Assembly (NCBI GenBank): GCA_022702705.1
Contig: CM040423.1
Span: 45,023,575-45,087,574, forward strand
Source: Papilionanthe hookeriana x Papilionanthe teres
Lineage: Eukaryota; Streptophyta; Magnoliopsida; Asparagales; Orchidaceae
Length of the DNA: 64,000 bases
Direction of reading: 5' to 3'
Shown piece after piece: positions 33,140 through 46,000 of the stretch. A program made the position numbers and the translations under genes. Position 1 is the stretch's first letter. Each line of letters begins with the position of its first letter. The notes under the pieces were generated by a model. The model worked only from the letters and a program-made list of their open reading frames with translations. It made no database searches and had not been told where the DNA came from.

Positions 33140-35940
33140 ATAGACTCAAGATACTCAAGATAACATCTCTGAATATAACAGAAAAGCCAAACCCACCCTC
33201 TATCAAGTTTCTGATTTTTAATATTCGAGCCATTGTCAATACCTCCCTATCGATCGAAAATTATCCATTGTGGAGATCTATGATCATGAAGATGATCAAG
33301 GCCAACGGGTTCTTTGGCTTCTCGAACGGATCTATCAGCCCCCCACCCAGCAACCTACCCAATTATGAAGGCAATGCTCATCCAAATCCTGCGTTCACTA
33401 TCTGAACACTTATAGATCAGAATCTTGTTGCTGCAATTCTTTGAACCATCTCCAACACAATTCTCCCTTATGTCGTGCATCTTAAAACATGTATGTAAAT
33501 CTGGCTCACTTTGGAGAAACGACTTCAAGCCACTAATCGTTCACGGGTTATCCAGCTTAAGAACGAACTCATAATGTTTTCATGAAAAACAAATCCATGT
33601 TGTGATATCTCAATCAGATCAGGACGATTGTTGATAACATTTCTGCTGCGGGATCTACTGTAGACCGAGAAGACATCATACTTTAGATTCGCAAGCGATT
33701 ACCACCTACCTATCAAACCTCTATCCGAACAAATCTCTCTCTCATCAGCCTTGAAGATATGTACTTTGTTGTATAGCGAGGACATTAACATCTCCACTGA
33801 TTGTATGCAAGACAACATCGAACCTCAATTGGCTCTTTATGCATGCAGTGATCGAAGCAAGAGCTATTAAAAAACCAGTGGTCACAACAGCCAGAGCGCT
33901 ACCAAGCAATTCACAGATTACCCGCCAAAGGCACAATTGAAACCAAGAAACGCTTCCATATGTCTAATATGTGACAAGAAAGAGCATATTGCAACCAGCT
34001 GTTGGCATAGACTTAATTCGAACTATCAACTTACAAAACAGCAGAATACAACATTTATCACACCTACCACCTCTGATGTTGATTGTTATCTAGACACGAG
34101 CGCCACCAAACATCTTACAGCTGATCTGGACAAAATACAACAGTCCGCACCCCATGAACCCCATAATGGAAATGATCAAGTGTTGGTTGGTAATGGGCTA
34201 ATAATGCATTAGTATCTATACACAACTCCAGACAATGACTGCTACCACCCCCAATCGTAAGTTTTGTCTCTCTAAAATTTTTCATAGTCCACATATTTCA
34301 CATAATCTTCTTTCTATTTCTCAGTTAGCAAAAGATAACAATTGTTCTATCACCTTCGCGCTCACAACGGTTACTGCATAAAAGACTACTATAACCAGGA
34401 AATCATACTACAAGGGTCATGTTAAAAAGGTCTATGTCGTATCATCTCTTCCACTCAAGCTCTTCTAGCTGCTACCAAATCTTCTAACACTAGGCATGGA
34501 AAATTGGGGCATGCAAATCAGCATCATACAGTTGTTATTTCTATGCAACAGTCACAACTTCTTATCTCTAGCAACTGTTATTTTTGTAACTCTTGTATTA
34601 CTACTACTAAGCACCATCATCTTCCATTTTTACTTTCTAGTAATCACACTAATCAACCTTTTGAATTAATTCATTCAAATGTTTGGGGTGCTTCTTCCCA
34701 TCTTTCGTTTCAATGTTATAAATACGATATACTTTATACATAAGATTACTCGTGATACTCCTGGATATATCTTATGATGTACAAAACTAAAGTTCTCTCT
34801 CACTTTATAAAATTTATAAGAAAGGTTGAGCTTCAATTCAAAACTCAAATAATTTTTTTAAGAACAGATGGTGCTGGTGAGTTCAAAAATCATCTCTTCA
34901 CATAATATCTTAATAACCATAGTATAATGCATCATGTTTCTTGTCCTTATACTCCCCGACAGAATGGCGTTGCCTAATGCAAGCATAGAAATATTCTAGA
35001 TACTACTCCTGCTCTTCTAGCTGATTCACACCTTCCTCTATCATAATAGTTGGAAACGGTTCTCACGGCTATATATGTAATAAATAGGATGTCATCTCCA
35101 ATCACTAATAATAACTCACCCTTATCAAATGTTACCCAACACTATCCGGCATTACCAATATCTTAGAGAGTATGGTTGTGTTTGCTATCCTTAGATGCCT
35201 TCTGTCCAAAGAAACAAGCTGAAGCAAAAAATCTATCATATGCATCTTTATTGGCTATCATGACCATGTCAAAGGTTACAAGTGTTTTAACCCACCACTG
35301 GTAGAATTATTATCTCCAAGGATGTTATCTTTAATGAATAGGTTTTTTTCATATAAAGAATATTTTCCACCCTCCCTGAACATCAAACATCTTCACCAAC
35401 CATGTCGTTTACATTAATACCTATAAGTACTCTAAACACATCATTCACTCCCCACACAACACCTCCCAAACATACCTATGAAGTTCCCAGAACACAATGC
35501 TCTTCAAAATCAAGACACCTGGATTCTCGTTCTTAAAACCGTCTAATGAGAAAATCATTGGATGTAAACGGACTTACAGAATCAAGTGACATCCAGAAGG
35601 CTCTGTTGATAGATAAAAGTCAAGACTTGTGGCTCAAGGTTTTCAACAACAACATGGTCTCAACTACAATGAAACTTTTAGGCCTACATTTTCTTCTAGT
35701 GATATTTTTCTAACTATTGCACTTCATCATAACTGGAAGATTCTTCAATTAGATGTTTCTAATATTTGTTATGTGGTGATCTCGATGAACTTATTTATAT
35801 GAAATAGACACCGGGCTATGTTGATCCCAAGAAAGTACTTGGCATAGATTCCTATTCTTGATTACCAATGTAAACTGTTGGGCCTATAAAGAAACCACTT
35901 GTTTAGTGTATTGTAACCTTCTCTTTTCCTGTGTCAATAA
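33140..35940 (+). mobile_element. Degenerate Ty1/copia retrotransposon, 3' truncated
   Basis: Copia order is kept. A gag start lies at about 33180-33400 (YPLWRSMIMKMIKANGFFGF), and a CCHC zinc knuckle at about 33958-34010 (CLICDKKEHIATSCWH). Protease remains at about 34087 (CYLDTSATKHLTAD; DTS in place of DSG). GAG-pre-integrase and the integrase start are at 34504-34743 (PFELIHSNVWG), and the integrase core at about 34870-34990 (DGAGEF; CPYTPRQNGVA). Reverse transcriptase starts at about 35560-35770 (SRLVAQGFQQQHG; ILQLDVSN). Frames are broken throughout. It ends within reverse transcriptase, then a short LTR-tail-like sequence (about 35880-35970). Confidence 0.85.
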
Positions 35941-36064
35941 TATAAATATGCGTTATTGATTTCCACACCTCCTATTTCACCTGTTCTCCTTCCCTTCTAT
36001 TTCCTACGTGTTCTCTGTTTATTTTAACTAAATAAATAAATAAATAAAAACGAAAAAAACACTT

Positions 36065-36157
36065 TTTCATGCATAGGTAAAATGACGTGTAAAAATTAAG
36101 TTTATGTGTTAGATATGTAAATACATAAGAATCAAGTGATATTTATGTAAATCTTTC
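36065..36157. repeat. MITE family A, right part
   Basis: From TTTTTCATGCATAGG to the terminus GATATTTATGTAAAT. It has the same interior orientation as the left part at 33022-33130 and lies on the other side of the copia remnant. Confidence 0.65.
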
Positions 36158-36283
36158 ATAATAATAATAAGAATAAAATAATAATCGATAACTGGTCAGG
36201 AGATTAAACAAACATGTGATTAAAATAATATTTTGATACTACAGCAGCACTCAATGACGGAGAAATAAAACAAATAAATTATA

Positions 36284-36792
36284 TCAATATGATTTGGCAA
36301 AAATTGCAACTTGGTCAGCAGGATTACCGGTCATAAAACAGATTTTTGAGCCAATAGGTTGATCAAATGGGAAGCATCTTAATGTTGCTCCTGTTTCTTC
36401 TTTCACCTTCTGTTCCTCAACATCGCTGGGAATCATCAACCAAGCATAAACTGCACAGTTAGTTATAAACTAACGGAAATAATGTTCATTTCAATCATGA
36501 AATATTTCAATAGCAGCATCTAAGATTTTCATAGTAAATAATCAACGGTCTTCTGCTGGGAATTTTAATTAAAAGAAAAATCAATAGTAGGGAAGTAAGT
36601 TGTGATGTTTATTTCGGATGGATGTAACCATCTATAAAAATAGTTAGGGGCATTTACATATATGCCACTCAATTCCCATGTAATTACATATCTAATAGCT
36701 AAACTCTAAATTTTACATTTATATCACTCAAATCTTTCATATCAGATCAAAAGTATCACCATTTTTACTTTTAAAAAGTGATCCACATTCTC

Positions 36793-36862
<70 letters not shown>

Positions 36863-36970
36863 ATATATATATATATATTCTAAAAAGAAATCGGTATTTG
36901 ACAGAGATATATATACACACACACACACACATACACACATACATATACATATACATATACATACATACAT

Positions 36971-37050
<80 letters not shown>

Positions 37051-40000
37051 CTCATATATACACAAATTAAGTTATTGAGAGTTTTGATGGAGAGGTACAG
37101 AAAGAATAAAGAGGATCTACATAAGATTTTTATTAATTTAGAAATAGCTTACGATAAGATTTCAAGAGAAGTCTCCAGAGAAGAGAGGTGTTGACTTGAT
37201 TTATATTCAAGTCATTAAATATATGTATACTAGAGTTGTTACTTGTTTTCGAACAGAAAGAGGATTGATCAAGTATTTTCTATTTCAGTTGGATTACAAT
37301 CAAGGATCAGCTTTAAAACCATATCTTTTTGCATTAGTTATGGAAGCTCTTATTGTACATTTACAGGACAATGTACCTTGGTGTATGTTTTTCGTTGATG
37401 ATATTCATCTTGTGGATAACATTAGAGAAAGAGTTCAGGAAAAGCTTGAATTAGAAGGTCCACATTGGAGTCTAAAGACCTTCATTTGAATGGATCTAAC
37501 ACTGAATACATGGAATGTAATTTTAGTAGTAGTAGCTCTAGTGGTAGAGTTGTAATTATGAATTATCAAATCATTAAAAAGTGTGAACGTTTCAGATATC
37601 TCGGAACTATTGTTCAAAGTGATGGTGATATAGATGTAATGTTACTAGTAGAATTCAAGTTGGTTGGTTGAGGTGGAGGAATGCATCGAGCCTATTGCAT
37701 GATAGACAAATACGACCTAGACTGAAAGGAAATTTTTATAAGCTTGTGGTGAGACCTGCAATGCTTTATGATGAAGAATACCGGCCTTTAATAAGAGAAG
37801 CATAAAACAAAGTATTGCTGAGATGAGAATGCTTAGGTGGATAAGTGGCTTGAAACTTACGAGACAAAATGAGAAATGAATATATCCATGATAGGGTTAG
37901 TGTAGCTCAAATGGCAGATAAGATTAGAGAGAGTAGTCTTAGATGGTTTGGTCACAATAAATGTCGACCATTTGATGGTCCTATTAGGAGAGTAGATGCT
38001 TTAGATTTGACTTGTGTTAAGAAAGACAGAGGAAGACCAAAAAAATAAAAGCTTGTTGTTGTTGTTATTGTTGTTGTAGAAAAAAAAGGGGAAAAAAAAT
38101 TCATGTAGAAAAAAACATATTTTTTAAGTCACAGCGAGTCAGTGATGTGGTGGAAAAAAATCACATGCAGAAAAAAACATATTTTTTAAAAGTCACAGTG
38201 AGTCAGTGATGTGGGTATAATGATTTTTTTAAATAAATAGACAATGACTCTATAACAACTAATATGCTCTGATAGAAATCATAAAAAATTATTTTTTGTC
38301 ACAAAAATTTCTAGAAAATAGATAAAAAGTTGTAATCAAGCAAAATTGTGTTTATATTATGTAGTATTATGTAACCACTGACTATTTATATGATATCATT
38401 TTAGTTTCAAAATTTATAACAGTGTCAAGCTAGCCTCAAACTCGTTTAAATTTCGGTTGAAATAGTCCCATAAAGGACTAATAGAGCTCAATTTAAAAAT
38501 AATCGATGACTAATTTGATACTTTTAAAACTCTAGGACTAAAACAGCCCATGTAAATAGCCGCGGACTATTTTAGCACTTTACACATAAAATAGAACTGC
38601 GAAAAAATAGTCTTCAGAGGCCTTTGGGTCAGCCCAAGTTACCTCTATCACAAAGCCCTTTATTATTTATTTATTTATTTATTATACAAAATATGGATTA
38701 TAATTCTTACCTTGCCGACCAAGGACCCCTTGCCCATTTTCCTTGGGAAATTGCTTCCTTCAACTCTTCATAAGATCTCACATCCACTATATTTCTGTAA
38801 AAAATCATTATGCTTTCAGAAGAAACAAAATTCAATTTTACAAACATAAAGGACATCTGAGAAATCAAAATCATTTTCTTGATTGAGATAAGTTTGGCAA
38901 TGAGCTGATTTCTCCCCAACAGCGAGTTACTCATTTGTTTTGGGTGTTTCCGATACTATTAAAGAGAAAGTCAACAAAACTTGCAGCAAAACAAAAAAAT
39001 TATGCAGATGATAATGATATCCATCTTTAAAATAAGGAAAATATACATACATAACATTTCAACTATAGATTCATTATAATAGATTGCTGGAAACATAAAA
39101 GGCATTGAGTACAAGCACTAAAACCAGATGGAACGTAACAGAAAAAAATGCTATTTTCCCTATTCGAACCATATTAGAAGACATTTGTAAAGAAAATTTC
39201 AAGCATATTGGCATACACATTATCGTTCAAGGTAGAATTCAGAATCTTGAATGCTAGGAAAGTTTAGGGAAATTTACATATGTAGCATACAATTCTCATG
39301 TATTTGCATATCTCACACCTACACTTTGATATTTATAGACAGCACTTTGGTGCTCTAAACCTATGAATGAAAAGTTGTATTTCACTTTTAAGAAGTGGTA
39401 ATAGTGCTATTATTTATGTGTTATTAAAGAATTGAGTGTTCTGTGTGCAAATATGAAAGTTTAAGTGTGGGATATGTAAATAGATAAGAATTGTGTACTA
39501 TGTATGTACATGCCACAAAAATTGAAGTTTTAAATAAAGAATAAAAATGGAATTTTAACCTGTCACGAAACAGTGTGGCGCTTTGAAGAAGTGATGCTTG
39601 AATATCTTCCAACCTGCTCTTCACATGGTTTATCAACACTGACGGCTCCGTGGATATCCCAAAATCCTTACCGAGTTTTCCAGGCACATCTCTCCTACTT
39701 ACCACCACACTACCATCTGCAACTTCACGAGGACCAATTTCAATCCTCACGGGAACACCCTGAATAAAAGGTTATTATAAGTTATCAGTACCTATATTTG
39801 CATAAGGAATAAGAAAGCAATATGTATAAATTTTGGATAATTTACATAGATACCAACTCAATTCCTATGTATTTACATATTTAAATCCTAAACTTCAGTT
39901 TATGCATACACGCCCCCTTACCTGTGCATAAAAAAGTGTATTTTACTTTTTAATGGTTAAAATGGTGGTATTTTTTATGTGATGTGAAAGATTTGAGTGG

Positions 40001-43000
40001 TATAAATATAAAAAATTAAAGTATGCGTTGAATAATGTAAACACATAGGAATTAGGTTGCATGTATGTATGTATGTCCCATAAATTTTTGGGTATGGAAG
40101 TTGCATTAGCTGCAAAAAATATACCAAGCAAGTATTAGGAACAGAATGCATTAAATAAGCACTACCCAGTATCCCCATTAATGGAGCATACCACCAAAAG
40201 ATGGATACAGCTCAAGGGAGACTTTCATCTGTCAATAAAACAATATCCTAACTTCAAAATTAAACATATGTAGCCCAAAATTCTTATGTATTCACGTATC
40301 CCACACCTAAACTTTGATATTTACATACCCAGCACTTCGGTGCTCTAAACTTATGCATGAAAAGGTGTATAATGCGATATTCGATGTGATACTAAAGAAT
40401 TGAGTGCTATGCGTGTAAAGATGAAAGTTTAGTGTGAGAAATGTAAATACACCTAGACTTCAGTTTTTACATAAAAGATGTATTTCACTTTTTAATGGCT
40501 AAAATGGTGGTATTTTTTATGTTATATGAAAGATTTGAGTGGTATAAATGTAAAAATTGAAGTATAGGTGTTAGATATGTAAATACTTAGGAATTAGGTG
40601 GTGTGTATGTAAATGCCCCATAAATTTTTTGGGTGGCGAAGTTGCATTAGCTGCAAAATATATATTAAGCAAGCATTAGGAACAGAATACATCAAATAAG
40701 CACTATTGCTGCGCATCCCCATTAAGGGAGCTACCACCAAGATGGATACAGACCAAGCTTGAGATTCTCTGCTGTCAATGAGCCAATACTCTCACTTTTA
40801 AATAAATACACAGCCAAAGATTGGAAAGTGAGACAATTTAATTCTTACTTTCAATTCCCAAAAATTAAATTTCCATCCCGGAGTCCTCTGTTCGGAGCCG
40901 TCAATTTTGACTCTGATCTCTGCTGATTTCAGAGTTTGTTCGACAGTCACAGCAGCTCTAAGAACTCCAATTTTCTCGTTATCTTTCTTCCAAATTGGTA
41001 CTATTACAACCTGAATTGCATGCATTAACAGAAATAAATTTTAGTACGAATTAAAAGGAGTAAGGTGTCAAAATAGTCCCTTGACAATTTAGATGGGGGC
41101 CATTTTAGTTCTCTGAGCAACTTCACAAAACCATTAAAACGCAAGATATAAGATGAGATCTCATCCAAGGCTATCTCCTTCTATCATCTTACCAAAGATT
41201 TGAGAAGACAAACAAACCCTAGTTTTGGAAAGGATTCATTGCACTACTCTTGTAAATTTGATAATATTTTATATAAAATTGAGCTAAATTTCTTATCAAA
41301 GCTTCCAAAAATTTCTTATCCAAGGTGTTCTAAAGTGTTGTAGATTTCTATCCCAGAAATGGATATGGTGTGAATCACTAAAAAGCATGAAATGGTTGGC
41401 TAGGCCAATAATGAGAATTTCAATAAGAGGCTAACATACACTGTCATGATTCGAAAGCACTTTCTGGAGAGATTTGATTCAAAACTATTATATCTCGGAG
41501 GTTCAATATTTGGAAATTTTTATAGGTTTCTCCTGCCTCGATAAACAATCTGAAATATCTCTAAATTTTTAGAAAAGGTCCACTTGAAGCAACTTTCATC
41601 ATAGCTCAGAAGATCAATTTAAATAGATGGAGGAATGTTTCCCAAACAACTTCACATATAATGAGGTCATTGCAAATCCTCCCGTGCAACAGAAAATTAT
41701 ATAAAATGCATGGATGAAGTTGAAACTCACTCATTCAACAACAGCAAAAAGCCTTTATTCGACTAATTGGGGACCCGTGACCCTTTGTAAAAGCCCATTT
41801 TATATCCAAAGTTTATAAAGGTATCAATATAGTCTCAGATTTTTTTAATATGGGTTGAAATAGTTCCAATGAGGACTGTTTTAGCCCAGTTAAAATACTA
41901 TGAGGACTAATTTAATAGTTTTAGAAGCTCTGTGACTAACATGATCCCACAAAAAAAATAAGGGGAATATTTTGGCAATTTACACCTTATTAATGATAAG
42001 CCGAAATCTTAAAAAAAAATAGATATTCATAATATTTTAAACTTAGAAACAGCCAGTAGCTACACCACAATATGCAAAACCTTCTAGTATGGAAAATTAC
42101 AGGACGGTTCAACATCATTCTTTCAACTGAAAATAAAATCTGATGGAAAGTAAAATTCTTTTGAACCATTGACAGCCAAAAAGCGCGGCTAACAAATGCA
42201 AACGTGAGCACCATAGGAAGAAAGGGAATTACCTGTACTGGAGCAAGCCTGGGAGGAAGTATTAAGCCAGCATCATCCCCATGAGTCAAGATAATACCAC
42301 CAATAAAGCGAGTACTAATAGCCCAAGAAGTTTGCCAAACATGTTGCCTCTGTCCATTTTCATCTGTGAACTGACAGAATTGTTGAGGGATATATCAGTG
42401 TGCATGCAAAAAAATGCAAATATTAATTGGAAGATTGACATGCATGCCACTCAATTCCTATTTATTTACATATATAACACTAAGAATTTAATTTTTACAT
42501 ACACGTCGCCCTGAACATGCATGAAAATGTGTATTTCACTTAAAATGGTGGTACTTTTGATGTGATAAGAAAATTTTGGGTGATATAAATGTAAAAGAAA
42601 AAAGTTTAGGTAGTAGATATATAAAGAATAGAAATTGGGCGGTATGTAAGAAAATGCCTCTTTTTAATTGAGGCAACTGACACACTATAGGTCAACTTTT
42701 GCTCTTTCAAATAAACGGTTTCTATAGAAAGATACAAAATAAACATCAAACATAAACTACTCTAGAATACCTCCCGTTAAGCATATTCTCATACACAGTT
42801 TCCCACCTCTTGTACCTATAAACTTACATTTAATAGATAATTATAGTTAACTGATTAACTAGCGCTAGCGACTAGAGTCAATCTTTAAAAAAAGAGAGTA
42901 AAATGGCGCCCTTTGTATAGAATTGTTATGAAATTACACATGAAAACCGACCTAAAAATTTAAGAGCGTTAAAAAAATAAGAACTACAGATTTGTAAATT

Positions 43001-46000
43001 AAAAAATAGAAGTGATGTGGGATATTTCAGCTTCAAGAGTTTCACATCAATTATAACAAGTATGAATTCATACAAACACACACAAAACTGTGCAGGCTAC
43101 AAACTCTTAATGAATGCTTACACTCCCATAAAATTAAAAAGAAAAAATCACCTAAATACCATATAATTCCAAAGTATTTACATATCTAACACCAAAACTT
43201 TGATATTTACATTTATAACACTTTCATGTTTGTGTCATAAACCTACGTATGAAAGGTATAATTGACTTTCGAAAAGTTAGTAATAATGATATTCTTGATG
43301 TAATATTAAAAATTTGAGTGTCATCACGTAAACATAAAAAATTAGGTCTTAGATATGTAAATAAATAAGAATTGTGTGATGAGTATGTAAACACCCCAAA
43401 TAAAAAATACGAAGAGAGTCAATTGAGGTTATAACTCAATAATTAGAAACAACTATTGCAAAATCTAAACTAAAAAAAAAAAATATCACAAAAAAAAGTT
43501 GGAACTCACGAGCATAATGAAACAGAGCTATATTAGGATAGATTAAAATCAATCATACATTTATCCCAATGACAAAATTTAGAGCACTAAATAAAAGTAG
43601 CATGAATAAATCACCTAAGAAGTAGAATCAAGTACACTCTTATTCAAGAAGATTAAGATATGTTTGGGCCAACTGTAACAGTTTGAAGAAGCAGCTATGA
43701 AGCTGTTGAAGAAGAAGCTAGTGTTCAAAAGTTGTGGTGGCTATTATAAAAATTATATATTTTAGGAAAAGTCAAACCACAGCTTCTAGCAGCCACCACA
43801 GGTAGTCAGGTCTGGTGGAAAAACGCAGCTTTCAACTGCAGCTTTTTGAAAATGCTGACAAAACACAGCTTTTCCAAATGTGCGGCACCGCACCGCCACC
43901 ACCTCGCCACCCCAAATGCAGTCGAACTCTCTTAAAGATTTTCAAGTGTAACACTTTATCCAGGAGTTGATACTGGAATAAAGAGAATAGCACACCAAAC
44001 TAAAATTTTATTCAAAACCAAATAAATCATATTTTATATAAGCAACAAAACCCTTATTTATTTTAATAAATCCTTCATAGAATCCTATCTACCATTCAGG
44101 GCATAAAAGAAAAAGAATTGAAGAAGAATTCATCACCGATAATGAAAAGATGCTAGTAGAGGAAGAAATCACATACAAATATTGTCATAAAATACAAATC
44201 CAGATAACAAAGTGTTATGAAAAAATCTAAGTTGGAGTCTCTTGGTGTGAAGAGGTGTGTCTCTTGATTTAAGTGGGTTGGGGGGAGCGAGGGCGTTTTT
44301 GTAATTTACATGTGGGTTTGTCTATATATATGTGTAACTCATGGGATGTAATTGAACTCCTCTGAAATAGTGAAATTCGCCGGCTCGCTCCCGAGGACGT
44401 AGGCAATTCTTTGCCGAACCTCGTTAAATCTCTTTGTGTTCTTTTGGTTTGTGTCGATTCTTGTTTTTCATTCCGAGATTTTTTCATAACACAAAGAACA
44501 TCTCGCCCATCTAACAACAAATTTAGCTAAAGTTGATGCCACACAATAAGAGATAGTGCAGTCCATATTATAGATAGTAGCATATAGATTGCAGGACCCA
44601 AGCCGCAAATGTCAACCATAGAGTCATAGAAGGACCGCAAAATCAAACAGAAGGAGATTGAAGAATGATGGATCAATGGCTCCTCATAATATATGATGCA
44701 AAAGGCAATGCAACAAGCACATATAATTTGCAATCACAAAATCAAAACCCCTAAATTTTTAGCAACCATCAGCCTTTAATGAAAATCAATAACCTTCTAC
44801 TATAAATATTGCAAAGAGATTCATATCTAATAAATTCATGCAACAGTTTTGAAGTCCATGCGCTAGTTAATAACCAAAATTTATCAAATTCAAACAGAAT
44901 CATTGTATAAGAACATTAGAGTAAGTAATAAAAAGTGAAAAAAATAATAAGTCGCCAAAAATAGAAGAGATGTGTGTTGCAATTTGTCGGCCGTTAAAAA
45001 TGAAGACTTTAACTTTTGAAAAATATAGAATATATAAAATACAGTTTTGGTTTAATTTTAACACACACACACACACACACACATATAGAGGCAAGCCCCT
45101 ATAGTCAATTATCCCTCAAATGACTGAAGTCACCTGAGAGAACTCTCGATGATGATCAGAGGTATCAATCTTCATAAATTCAAAGGTTAGGGTTTTCAAG
45201 GTAGTGTGTAGGAAAGTCAAGTGGGAGAGGACCAAATAAGAACAGTTATTTTCAAAGTCAAAGGAGTGAAGGCTATGGGAAGACAGAGTAGAGGCGAACC
45301 TAAACTATCCTATTGTTGGGTTTTAAATTTTGGAAGCGAATTTATTTAGATTTCAGTCTGCCAATTATTAAATTTAAATTTATAAAAGAGAAATTTACAT
45401 ACATAGCACACAATTCCTATGTATTTACATCTATCTCACCTGAAATTTTATATTTATATACATAGCACTTTGGTGCTTTATAACGATGAATGAAAAGGTG
45501 TATTTCATTTTTCAAAAGTGGTAAAAGCACAAATTTTTATATGATATTAAAGATTTCATTGTTGGGTGTCTAACTGTGGAAGATTAGGTGTGAGATATGT
45601 CAGTAGACAAGAATTGTGTGCTATGGAAGTAAATGCCCTTTTATAAACATACATTGGCCAAATTGATCATTATAACACAAGCATATCATATTTTTCACAA
45701 CATTAAAATTTGAAATTTGCATAAATGACTTAGTTATAATAAAAAGAATGTTCCAATGTTAACACCTGAGTTTCAAACGCACGAGAGAAATTCTGGCCAA
45801 GGTTATGGCTAGTTCCTGCTTGCAAAGCTTTTCGATCACCCATCATGGCTTCGACTGTATAGGTACAGGAAGCACCAGCGAATGTCTCTGCCCTCGATTT
45901 TCTACCAGCAATAACAGGTATTGCAGCTTGCTCATAAGCAAATTTTTTATACACATCAATCATCTGCAATGCCTGCGGCACAGCAAGATAGAGGACTATA

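Noticed and set aside
36421..36460. An alternative acceptor (CTGTGCAG) for the last exon of the prolyl-tRNA synthetase gene
   Set aside because: It would break the reading frame with the previous exon; the acceptor at 36427-36426 (CCCAG) joins in frame and restores the conserved SxxxEQxVKEETGATLR order.
36771..37065. Open frames of Ile-Tyr, Ser-Leu and Arg-Glu repeats on both strands
   Set aside because: They are translations of TA, TC and CA microsatellites.
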